A stretch of 64,000 nucleotides of DNA, from the NCBI GenBank assembly GCA_030248295.1, contig JASANH010000647.1, positions 806,001 through 870,000 of the forward strand, written 5' to 3'. The position numbers were made by a program, and so were the translations under genes. Shown in pieces: positions 25,201-35,252 of this stretch. The stretch's first letter is position 1; each line of letters starts with the position of its first letter. Source of the DNA: Mesodorylaimus sp. YZB2_4 (taxonomy: Eukaryota > Nematoda > Enoplea > Dorylaimida > Dorylaimidae). The notes below the pieces were generated by a model. That model did no database searches. It was not told the DNA's origin and was given only the letters and a program-made list of their open reading frames with translations.

Positions 25201-25929
25201 TTGGATGACTGCCCTGGGTTTTTGAATAGATGCGAACGCTCCATCAGCCACTCCCCTCCATCCGTAAGATTTCTAGCGTTTCAGTCCAGGAATAAGTTAG
25301 CGCAGATGGTCTAAATTTCAAGGCAGACTAGATAAGGCAAAGTGCATGACCATCTGATGCTTTCTTTTGAATAAGCCGTGTGAGCCCCACGTTCACTTGA
25401 TAATCATGCTTTATTTTACAGGGCTGTAGCAGAGGAAAGTCGAGCAAAGACCATAAGTCAGACCAGAAAGCGACCAGAAACACAGCAGGCGGTTGGCCGA
25501 CTGTCCAATACGTCTTGCATCATTCGGCAACATGAATACTGCCGGAAACTGATGCAGCGTTGCAGGAATGAAAAGGCGGCGACTTGCCAGTTATGCTCGA
25601 AGACAATATCAGTTCGAGCCACGCGAGGTATCAGGGTTCGGCCACTCATTCACCACGTGGAGGCTGTTCACTTGAAAAAACCACTGTTCGGCTGTCAGCT
25701 ATGTCCGAAGCGTGCCATTAGTTTTGGTGCCCTCAGGCATCACTCTAAAGCGTCACAGAATTTCACGGATAGCAGGCGGATTCGATTACTTCGTGAAAGA
25801 ATTCCACAATGCAGTGATGGAACTTCTGTCCAGGTGTTTCGGTCAGTGCGGGGACAAGTGAGTGAATGGATCATCCGTCGCACCTGGCTTATGACTGTGC
25901 GAGTGAATTGGGTGACCATGAATGAATAG
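22220..25929 (+). CDS. Multi-zinc-finger protein with duplicated two-finger module (family member 1)
   Basis: Not recognised as a named family. Exons 22220-22518, 24698-25060 and 25422-25929 give 389 aa with clean GT-AG borders. Exon 1 has an atypical finger: CKLC, about 24 residues, then HAEVH. Exons 2 and 3 each encode the same module: a degenerate finger (C-x2-C ... H-x3-4-H: CAIC...HAQYH; CQLC...HHVEAVH) and a second finger (CDRC...HLQGKH; CQLC...HHSKAS, the last His lost). This indicates exon duplication. The stop at 25929 is uncertain because a donor-like CAAGTGAGTG lies at about 25855. The gene at 29112-29880 shares exon 1 and one module. The fingers suggest nucleic-acid or protein binding, likely nuclear; that is inference. 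Intron 1 holds a large foldback (22615-23256). Confidence 0.7.
22615..23256. mobile_element. Long foldback element (inverted-repeat arms of about 240 bp)
   Basis: The left arm (about 22615-22850) and right arm (about 23018-23256) are reverse complements with scattered mismatches. Matching blocks include GGGAACATCGCCAACCGTTA, GTGCAAAAGAAAGCT, GTCTGGCCAACTGGTCAG and CTTTTGCA. The spacer is about 165 bp. There is no coding content, so it looks like a non-autonomous foldback or MITE-like element. It lies in intron 1 of the zinc-finger gene, so its transcript can form a long hairpin. Confidence 0.8.
25104..25267 (-). repeat. Interspersed repeat R1, copy 2
   Basis: Reverse-complement match to 10712-10875. 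It lies inside intron 2 of the zinc-finger gene and starts within about 45 bp of the exon 2 donor. Confidence 0.65.
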
Positions 25930-26616
25930 GTGTTATGGGTTGCGCCTTTTTCTTATGAACTTCTGTGGCTTGGCTGCACGATTTGTCTTTGCTTTGTGTC
26001 TGTCGAGTCTGGATAAGATCAATGATAAATGCCTATCGTCTAGCCCCATGTGGACACTGATCTGCTGTACCCACAGTGACCCGTCAACACGTTCTCTATC
26101 AGTCTTGCTAAAATGCACTAGGTATTGGAAAAGAGGTCTTCAAAACTGACTCGATCTCTCGCGAGCGGCATAGCATTTATGAAGACTCAAAAAAGCCCAA
26201 GTCCGTGGCTGGATTCGAACCCTCACCATGGGATTGCTGGCACAGCGTACTTGGCTGACAGGGCTTGTGGAGTTCTGGCAGCCCCTAGCAATAACCCGAG
26301 TGAACTTTTGCTGGCACATTGTCTGCAGGATACCCCAATTTCTTTCCTTGGGTGCTTATCTCTTTAACGCCTCAACTTCACCAAAATTTCAACCATGGCA
26401 AAAAATTATAAATACAGGATGTTAATTACCCCCTCAGGATCTCGCCCCTCTTACCCTTCTCTTACTCGCTTGTGCACGTGCCATGTACAGTAGATAACGC
26501 CCCGGAAACAGATTCCTCAAAGAATCTTCTTGGGAAGGTCTCTAAAATACACATTGTACATTATCGTAAATACCTTTGTCAACCATGAACTTACTCAAAA
26601 AATCCACCAGGACAAT
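25930..26616. other. Non-coding stretch with a tRNA-like relic
   Basis: No supported gene; see the tRNA-like feature at 26200-26285. Confidence 0.4.
26200..26285 (-). pseudogene. tRNA-like sequence (decayed tRNA or SINE head)
   Basis: On the minus strand there is a perfect B box (GGTTCGAATCC) followed by CAGCCAC and a 3' stem GGACTTG that nearly pairs with 5' CAAGCCC (one mismatch). The D arm is short and irregular and no anticodon loop is convincing. It is probably a tRNA pseudogene or SINE head. Confidence 0.4.
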
Positions 26617-27227
26617 GGGGGCCATCCATAAAGGTCGCCCGCACAAAATCTCGATTTTTTGACCCCCCTGACCGCATGCCGACCACTTATCGCGAACCCC
26701 CCTAAAAAATGCTCGACCACTTCAGCCATACCCCCCCCCCCCCGCCTTCCAAATGCAGTTTTGTGAAATGTTTCGTCTTATGCTTTCTTGAGCTCGACAA
26801 GATGCCATCTCCTTCGAAGACAAATCGTTTTTGATTTATGGAGCGGATTTCTATTTTGTAAAAGCCTCCACAAACTTTTCCCACAACTTTTCCCCATATT
26901 TTTTAAAAGTTTTGCGGGTTCAGCCGCGCCGGCTCAGTTCTCTACGGGACTTCCAATCATATTAGCTGGCAAGCAGTCATGATATGATAAGCGCGGCTGT
27001 GAGGGATAGGTTGGGATCCCAATCCTGATCCTGACATTGAGGCATCGGGATTCTGCTAATAATTATGATATGCATAAGCATGGCAGGTACACTCTGATCC
27101 ATCATATCTGCCATGAAGCAGTAGCGATGAAGAGGCAACAGCAACATCAGCTCAAATCGATCATGATAGCAACACTAATTTTACTTAGCCTAGGCTGACC
27201 TTGCTGGACGCGTATCGAAACTGCGAA

Positions 27228-27382
27228 TGTACCATATTTCCTCGAAATCCTCCCCCCCCCCCCCTGGTTATCCTCCCCTGTCGAGACCCCAATTGAACTT
27301 TATTCTCCCCTCTGGTGATTCTCCCCCGTCTGGGACCCATTTGAAAAAATTTCTCCCGCGGGGAGAATTTCGAGGAAATACG
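27228..27382. mobile_element. Small MITE with inverted ends
   Basis: The left end ACCATATTTCCTCGAAATCC and the right end, read as reverse complement TACCGTATTTCCTCGAAATT, form imperfect terminal inverted repeats around a roughly 100-bp C-rich centre. The centre contains CTCCCC-type runs that also appear inverted next to the right end. Confidence 0.65.
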
Positions 27383-27589
27383 GTACTCATCAATTTCAGC
27401 TTATTTATAATGACTGAAACTCGATCTGATAAAAAACCTGGATGACTAAAGTGTGCTTTGGTCTGGAAAATAGACTCATCTCCTTCGTGCGTGCAAACTG
27501 TTCGACCTCAAACAAAAAATCCGGATCCCGATCGGGCTTGCCCTGATATCGATCCTGGAAAAAGGTGATGCCGACCTATCCCTAGAGGT

Positions 27590-27895
27590 GACCAGCTCTT
27601 ACGGCAGGTTCACTGTATCTTCACAGGGAGCGCCTCCACACGAGGGCATTCTGGGTGAGAAGGGGCTGAGGGACCATCTCGACTGGTGTTTGAAGACAGT
27701 TTCCCAATTCTCTGCCCCTTGGGTGGGCGTCCGCCGTTTGACAGTAACGTGGTGTCGCCCGGAGCCAGGTGTCCAAAGCCAGCGACAAGCTACTAAACTG
27801 CCGTCCTCCGTCGGAATAGAACCTCGGCCTCCCAGTCAGGGTTGCGGGCCAGAAAGGCGGATCAACGCCTAAATCAGCTTGGCCATCGCCTCCCA
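27590..27895 (-). repeat. tRNA-derived SINE, family A, copy 2
   Basis: The minus strand shows an A-box-like GATGGCCAAGCTGATTTAGG, CAACCCTGACTGGGAGGCC, a B-box-like GAGGTTCTATTCC and the shared tail (ATGCCCTCGTGTGGAGG). It is more diverged than the 2868 copy. Confidence 0.6.
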
Positions 27896-28339
27896 ACTTT
27901 TCCCTTTCGGATCAGATGCCATTCCAGTTGGGAATAAGAGTCATGATGAAGCCGAAATTGCATTATCGAGAATGAACGACCAAGGAGAAGAGAAGACAAA
28001 AAGTTTTGAAGGTTTGAACGCGCAAGATAAAAAGGTGTTTTTTTGGTGAAGATAAAAGGTGTTTTTTTGTCATCAAAAGTTTAAAAATTTGCTGCGGTCG
28101 ACCATTGGCCGCTACCCCTCCCCCTCCCCCGACCGCAGCTGACCACTTTTTGCCAACCCCCTCCCCCCCCTAGGCTGCGGCCGACCTTTATGGATGGCCC
28201 CATGGCATCGGCAACTAAACTAACGAGAGTTTCCTTCTGGCAACCCAGATGAAATCCCTCTAAATACTACAAGCATTGCTGTGCTTCGCGAGGACTAACT
28301 TTATACGTAGCTATTACATGTCCGCGAGTGCGAACGTGG

Positions 28340-28705
28340 TTCTTGGCTGTGCGGGGACCGGCACACACAGCAGCTTCCCTCAGCGTGTCTCCACTAGGAG
28401 CACCTCCACGCGAGGGCATCCTGGACTGGACACCGACTTCCTCGGGCAATGGCGGGTGGGCTTTGAACCCTGTGAGTGTTGAACAGCCGAGACTTGTCAA
28501 CTCGGTTGGGCTCCGTTTCTGCATTCGGAGCAAATCGACGGTACCGGTGAGTCACCCACGCCCTGGCGAGCAAGGTCAGCGAGGGTTTATGGCTCGCACA
28601 CCGACCTCTATCACCGGGGATCGAACCCGGGACGAGTCCAGCCACTCGCTCCCAAGCAATACGGGGAGACGAATGCCGAACCGCTGCACCACCGTGACCG
28701 CATAA
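28340..28705 (-). repeat. tRNA-derived SINE, family B, copy 2
   Basis: Reverse-complement match to 3275-3665 over most of its length. It includes the B box (GGGTTCGATCCCC read on minus), the CTCGCTGACCTTG segment and the tail domain with CTGTGTGTGCCGGTCCCCGC. Confidence 0.7.
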
Positions 28706-29111
28706 CAGGACACCAGCTGTAAAGTTAGAGCCAAGACTGTTTTTCTTTGTTTCTAATCCTGAGCCTTGTGAACCTCCTTCTTACATAATTTCTTGGACTA
28801 GATGGTCGTCGTACTGTACTGGAGAGAAGGGTGTTGTCTCTCGCTATAGGTCACTAACGTATTTAGCGCCGGCCGGTCATGTAAGACAGGCGGCCAAGTG
28901 ACCACTGTCCTCGCTGTTCGAAAAGTTTGGTCTTAATGGAGCAAAGGCGCCATTCGTGCTGTGCAATGCATCTAGTTTTTGTCTGCCTCGCGCGAAGATC
29001 CATTCCACGTTGCAGCCGATCGTGCACGTCCTGATTTCACTTTTACTGTGTATACATACCAAGGAAACTCTGCTGCTGCGGCAGTGGACTTACAGTTATT
29101 AGGGGCCAAAT

Positions 29112-29880
29112 ATGGGTGGCTCGATGATTTTATGCGAGCTCTGTTATGCTCTCGGAGCCTCAAATGTTAAAGTTCTATCGCCTAAAACTGCTTCTGAAGA
29201 AGCTATTTCGCACTTGGAAATTCACAAACGTCAACTCAGATTTAGTGGCGGACCAGATGGCGAAAAGTTGCTCAAAATGACCGAATCAATCGTCAGAGAG
29301 GAGGCGAAAGATGACAAATCGAAGAAACGCGCTAAAGAAGGGGCCAAAAGAGTATTTGTACCAAACAAGTCTTCAAGACGCGGGGAACCAGTGAGGGCGA
29401 GCAAGGCATCTCTTCCAAGAGGATCGCCCCGACCAAAGAGTCCGAGAGAACAGTAAGCCCGCAGATTCTGATTCTGATTACCTGGCTTTTCGACTTCCTC
29501 TTTCCAGACCCCCGCCTCCTCCCGTGTGTACTGATCAGGTCGAGAAACATTGCCAGGAGATAATCAATGGGCATCGAGTTGGCAAAAGAATCCGATGCGG
29601 TGTGTGCAGTGGCTTCTTGACCTTCATATTTCAGCACGGTACTTTCGATATCACGAAAGCTCTTCACCATGTTTACAAGCATTTGGGTGCTCAAATCTTT
29701 GCTTGCAATCACTGCAGTTTTCGTGCCAAATCTGAGTCAGCTGTCAAAATCCATCTGAATTCTGAACATCACCTCGGAAGATTTAAGGCCAATTTCAAGA
29801 TCTTATCCGCGAAAAGTGAGGAAGAAGTAATCTCCATGATAACAGACTGCTATGGCGGACCAGTCGACAGTGCGCCTTAG
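29112..29880 (+). CDS. Two-finger zinc protein (family member 2)
   Basis: Paralog of the gene at 22220-25929. Exons 29112-29452 and 29508-29880 sum to 714 bases (237 aa). Exon 1 has CELC ... HLEIH and then a Lys/Arg/Ser-rich linker. Exon 2 starts with a PPPPP stretch, then KHCQEIINGH, a degenerate finger (CGVC ... HHVYKH) and a second finger (CNHC ... HLNSEH), ending with an ITDCYGG segment like INHCFGN in the first gene. It has a single module where the first gene has two. Role unknown; nuclear DNA or RNA binding is inference. The two genes sit in the same orientation 3.2 kb apart with transposons between them, as expected after local duplication. Confidence 0.75.
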
Positions 29881-31015
29881 TGGTAGTTTCCAGCCATTTT
29901 TTTGATGGACGTCAGGGTTTACAGTATAAGAAGGCTGCAATGGGTGCCATGGGCGCCTTCAGGGACTGTTTCACTTTTATGAAAAGAGTGTTTATTTGCC
30001 AGTCCTGCCCGTAGATAGATGCTTGTCTCGACGCCCCCTGCCTCCTGCTGTTCTGTCTAGAAGTCTGTAGGCTGTGTATGGTGTTACGTCTTGCGTGCTT
30101 ATACGACGAGCAGCCAAATCGCTCATTAGAATTTCAATAGCTGTTTGGCAAAGAGAACTTCTATAAAACGCATTCTTTAAAAAATGTCCATGTTTGGATC
30201 TTGTTTGCTCCGTATGGTCTAAATGAAATTAGTAGAGCTTTTCCCGTCAACCAACTAATTTGGGGGAACCTGCTGGCTATGCTTTGAGTATAATACAGTA
30301 GTGTGGAATGATTTGTAGCTACGTTCGATGCTTGCTGGCCAGAGACGATATTTGCTTAAACGATGCAAATCATCAGGGCCTAAGTTTATGAGATTACGCA
30401 TGCGCGCTAAAATGGCTGGCACGTGCGCGCATTGGCAAGGACGAGGCTTGTTGTTGCCAGCATGATCAACGGCTCTGGATCATGCATTCCTGGTCGATAT
30501 GCCCAAACACAGAAGTGGAGGCAATGTTGTGGCTTACATTCGTGGCATTGCGGGTTTGGTGGTTCTCTAAATCCTAAATTCACGGCTGTGGAGGTCACGG
30601 AGCTCATGATGTGCTGGCTCGTAACAAGCGTTTTTCGGTGTTATGCAATTGCTTAGAACTCAACCTGAGCAAGGGGCTTGATAAGAAAACCTAAAAACGC
30701 ATTGGGGCCATTCTTTTTGCACAGACCGTATTTTAAGAATAGTTTTACTGAGTCAATGTTGACACATGCCTGCTCCATCACTGCGACGATGCAGACAACA
30801 TCGGCAATAAAGACAACACATGACAGACAGGAATACGTGATATGACAATTATACTGTAACACTGACTAGGATAGACGTGTGGTCAGCTGGGCCATACGCA
30901 AGACTCAAAGGAGGCGTTTGCCTATGGGGTCACAAAGTCATTACGACCCTTATCACTAGCTGTCACCTTATCACCGCAGCAGATCACCCTGTGCTGACAG
31001 CGGGGAGTTGCTTCG
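29881..31015. other. Intergenic stretch
   Basis: No supported gene between the zinc-finger gene and the forkhead gene. Confidence 0.4.
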
Positions 31016-32075
31016 TCACTGGTTAGTTGCTGGCACGCCGTTGTGCCAGAGCAAAGAAGCCATAAATAGCTTCTGGTCTGTTAAGCATCGCAAAGGCAAC
31101 GGCCGAGGTAGAACGAATGCGGCCTCGGACCCATTCTGAGTGGTCACATGCAACACCTGTGTCGGTGATTTGGGTGCTGCTGGGACATTGTAAGGGAATA
31201 ATGGCGCGGTGGTGAGATCCGATGGGGACGCTGCTAACGAAGCTATCAATCTCTGATAATCCTGCTGCTGACGTAAAAGTGAGCAGGCTGGAAACTGGCC
31301 CATCGAGCCGATCGATAACGGCAGTTGATAACTCTGATGTTGGTCAACTGATGAAACTGTTGGCAACTGTATTGCTGCCGACGCCAAAGCATGCCGATAT
31401 GGCTCCGATGGATCAACCCAATCTGACGGGGCGGTTGCTATGCCTCCTCTAAGGCCTACCCCAGCATCATCCCTGGCACCGTGCCCGTGTGGTTCGGTCA
31501 ATGGTTTCAACGAGTCTTGCTGCCGCTCGGGATCAGAATCGGACAATGGCACCGTTTGTTGCAGGTACTCGTCAGCTAATGTCCAGAGCGATGGCTTACC
31601 AAACCGCTTCAGTTTTCGAAATCGTGGGTTGATTGATAGAGTGTGACGGACAGCGTTCTAAACAATGGGCTCTGTAGCGTTCCTGTGAGACAGCAGGAGG
31701 CCTTCAATGTGCTGAATCCTAAAACTGTAGCCAGGCTCCAATTCAATTCTGACTAAAAACCTGGCCACCCGATCCAAACATTTTATCACTCACTTTCCAC
31801 CCTTTCGAACTGTGCAAGAACCTTTGCTCTTGTAGCCCAGGTACGTTGAACGCCATCCATTCGTAAATGTCAGCTAGGCAAGAGCGTTTGTCGGTGGACG
31901 ACAAGAGGGCGTGCGTTATCCATTCGGCGTAAGTAAGACAATATCTCGAACGCGACGATCGTCTGTGAAGACTGGCCGTCGTTCTGTATGGTGACATGGG
32001 TTTGGGACAGCTTTGAAGGCCAGACAGGAGAGCGGACGTTGGAAGTGGGAACGAGTTCATCCTGAAACTACGCAT
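31016..32075 (-). CDS. Divergent forkhead (Fox) transcription factor, N-terminus uncertain
   Basis: A winged-helix DNA-binding protein, expected in the nucleus. Exon A (31794-32075 or from the acceptor at 32061) encodes LTYAEWITHALLSS, RSCLADIYEWMAFNVP and SSKGWK. Exon B (31016-31657) continues NAVRHTLSINPRFRKLKRFG, KPSLWTLADEYL and a Pro/Gln/Ser-rich tail. The fold matches Fox domains (SYAELI, IYEWM, GWKNSIRHNLSLN, GK.SWW.L). The recognition helix has NAVRHTLS where NSIRHNLS is usual, and W1/W2 lacks the first Trp of SWW. The SS.GWKN context is closest to FOXO by memory, but the usual FOXO insert is not obvious. The CDS may extend upstream, since CAG precedes 32061 like an acceptor. The 135-bp intron (31658-31793) splits the domain right before the recognition helix. 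Confidence 0.75.
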
Positions 32076-33425
32076 AAGACTCGACGAGGGCTCGACTTAA
32101 TAAGAGTAAGCCGTCAGTGAGGTCCACGGGTATGCAAGGTTCATTGAATACTACTAAAGGTCAAGGCGATAATGGCCAGGTCTAAACATGGCATTTCGAG
32201 GTACTGAGAAGTCGTATCACTAGACCCCCAGCTCGCCATTTACATCCGTCGTTCCTCTTTTATTACTCCTGTCAAGCAAAAACGAGTCAAAACAAGGGCA
32301 GACCACCTTGGGCGAAAAGTGCCCACGTAAAACTAAATGAGTCGAGGCTCGAATGTTAGGAAAATTTGTAAAAATCGTGCCAGTCACCGTCGAGAAACAT
32401 TCGCATCTTCCTCCAGCAGACATGAGCCCGACACACGTCATCGTCGTCATAGCGTCAACATGGCATTGGGGCGAGATCAAGCTATGAAAACTGCCGTCTC
32501 GTAATTAGAAGCTAGGATCGATTGTAACGGCCTTGATCGTAAAAGCGCCCGCCTGAACCATGTTTATTAACGCATATCAAAGGTGCCTCAGGTGCACACT
32601 CTTCCACACCACTGACAATAAGTAGGACAATGGTTCCCTACAACCCGCTAATATTAAGCCAGTCAGACTAGCCGACCGACCTGTTCGACCAACTAATAGG
32701 ATAAGAGCAGCCTGAGACGAATGCCACTCACCTAAGGCCATCGTTAAACACCTATCCTTCCGAAAGACACACTAACGTCACGTCGTTTTCATGGCGAATG
32801 TTGACCACCCATCCCATCCTTAATGAGTAGTCCATCCTTCAACACGACGGGCACAAATGTGAATTCTTGTTCACGTTTCAAGATTTAAAAATTATAGACA
32901 ATTTAGGCAGTTGATCAATAAACCATGCGTTCTCTTATCGGGTTGAATGAGCTACAAAACAGTTTTCAGCGCCCCTGCATCGGTGGGGGATAGCTCTTCC
33001 TACCCGCAAAGGCGTATGTCTGACTGAAGATGAGAAGCACCGGGCATGTTTTGCACTGGGCTGATGAGGCGATTCCGCCTCCTCGATGGCACAAACGGGA
33101 CAGTGCTAGGTACCCGCGCCCGCGACCGGACGTAGTTAACGAGTTTTGCTTGGGTCCACTGTAATCGACGCCCTGGAAACCGAAACATCTAAAAATGGGC
33201 AACCCTTATCGCCTTGTTGTAACTATAGTCAAGCTTACTATGCCAACAACTTTAAGTTTATTCGATGTGTATCCTTCAGTTAATGAGGCCAAAGGCGTGC
33301 CCTCAAGAAGATAAGTATAGCAATCACTAATGAATGGTTAGATGTACACGACACGAGAATCGTACCAGCAAACAGCACCACGCAGCAGACAAGTCAGTGG
33401 ACAGCACCGATCAAAGCTTCGCTCA
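32076..33425. other. Intergenic stretch, may hold an upstream forkhead exon
   Basis: No exon could be supported. A missing 5' exon of the forkhead gene would lie here. Confidence 0.35.
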
Positions 33426-34600
33426 TCAGAAAGCCATAGGAGTGCCATCGCGTTGAAAGTAGCCTCCGCTGTGTTCATCGGTGAACTGTTTGAACGCAGT
33501 CAACATGGTCGATATGGACTGTTCCGGGGTGAGCATGGCCCGCTGGCCACCCATGTCCGTCCTCACCCAGCCGGGACACACGGACACAAACAGGATCCGG
33601 TCCTTCTTCGCGTCCACCGACAGACATTTCACCGCCATATTCAAGGCGGCCTAGAAGCAGAGGCGCTTATAATAATATAGGCCAACGAAAATGCCATACT
33701 TTGCTCAGTCTGTATCCATATCCGACCATCTCACTGCCTGATGTGTTCCCTGAAATCGAGCCGATCCCGCTAGATATGGCTACCACCCCAGAATGGAACA
33801 AAGACATCGGCTCGTTTGGATGCTGGCCGGCCGCTTTTCGAAGTAGGGGCAAGAAGGCCTGCAAAAGCAAAGGCCGGAATCGTCTACATGTCAGAGCGTA
33901 TTCGCACCATCCAGGAAACTGTTGATTGAAGATGCCTAAGAGAACCACACCTGCGCACCTCACCACACCACACCTGCGTGTTTCTCTGGCTTGCCACACC
34001 AGCAAGCTGTGGCATGGTCCACCCATCACGCATCCTCTGAATGCTTTCATATAATCCCAGTTAGTAGAGAGAAAAAAGTACAGAAGAAGCCCCCGCCCCA
34101 TCCACAGTGGCACTTTGCCAGGCATCCCGCCAGATCCATCCCAACGACGCACAGCATCGCATACCTGAGTGACCAAAATTGGCGAGGCCGCATTCACGTC
34201 GAAATGACGCACCAGCAAAGCCCTGTCCACCGTTGGTAGTTTAGTTCCGTCACGGTGCAGTATCCCCGCATTATTGATTAGCAAGTTCAGTCCATCCTCG
34301 CCCACCACCGACTCCACGTAGATGGCCGCCCGTTCGATCTGCTCGTCATCGGTCACATCTAAAGAGTCCTCACATGAAACCGCACCCCCTCCCAAACCCC
34401 CCTGGCTTACCCATGACTAGCACATGCACCTGAACCTCCTTTGCTTCCCCCTTGACCTTCGTCAGCTCACTGGCCTTGGATGGATCGCGGCAACAGGCGA
34501 ATACGTGCTGCGGTCCATTCTCGAACTTGATGAATTGCCTGACGAATTCCAAGCCGATGCCCCGATTGGCACCAGTGACCAAGACGGAATTGAACGGCAT
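33426..34600 (-). CDS. Short-chain dehydrogenase/reductase (C-factor-like)
   Basis: NAD(P)-dependent oxidoreductase of the classical SDR family; substrate unknown. Exons 34600-34411, 34358-34165, 33858-33700 and 33650-33426 sum to 768 bases (255 aa). It begins MPFNSVLVTGANRGIG, the Rossmann cofactor motif TGxxxGIG. Then come LDVTDDEQ-type residues, NNAGI, a catalytic Ser in VVAISSGIGSI, and YGYRLSK (YxxxK), followed by CPGWVRTDMGG. There is no signal peptide, so it is likely cytosolic. Length and the VRTDMGG segment resemble the C-factor/carbonyl-reductase-like SDRs common in invertebrates. It lies 0.65 kb from the MAT gene on the same strand. Confidence 0.92.
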
Positions 34601-35252
34601 CGCTCTTGCCTAACCTAACAGTATGCGCAGATAAGAATGTGCCTATATGGCGTGTAGCAGCTGCCTTGTCGAACAGGTAGTTGCTTTCTTATCACTTTGA
34701 AACGGCGCCTATCCTGTAACTGGTACTCTCCATGACAACCCTTATCTCGTTCCGGATTAAGCATCTATTCAATTTCGAACGCCAAAAGATAGTGCATTTG
34801 AAGCGGATGCGTCAGCCAAGGAGCAACGTCATTTCGACAGGAAGGCCTACACTCCCCTTCCTCCGCCCCCGGCTATTTGCTCATTGTCAGTTATGCGCCT
34901 ACCCACGTCATCCAAGTCGAGTTCGGCTCATTACGCCACATCACACTGCAGCAGTCCTGAGAAATCAAAGTCCAATAAGCGGGATATAATTTTCACATTA
35001 TCAAATCACGGGAACGTAGAACCACATCACACATTTCATAGGATGACAAGCCAAACGGAGAACAACAAACGCAACGCGCATTCCTCCATCGTCCACAAAT
35101 CAATGCAGTCCGCCAATGATACGGTCAATAACCAAAGTCCCATTAGGGTCATGCCACATAGCTGATCACGTGGTAAACCAATACTGCTAAACTACCAAGA
35201 TACAATAAAAAGGCTGAAACTGCCCAAATTTCTTCCTTCTCCTCATTTTCCT

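Larger units (their letters stand above)
26617..28203. mobile_element. Possible composite element bounded by inverted GGGGCCATCCATAAAGGTCG ends
   Basis: GGGGCCATCCATAAAGGTCG begins near 26618 and its reverse complement CGACCTTTATGGATGGCCCC ends near 28202. Both ends are followed inward by C- or G-rich runs. The interior holds another MITE-like unit (27228-27382) and a family A SINE. I see no clear target-site duplication, so two separate oppositely oriented copies are an alternative. Confidence 0.5.
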
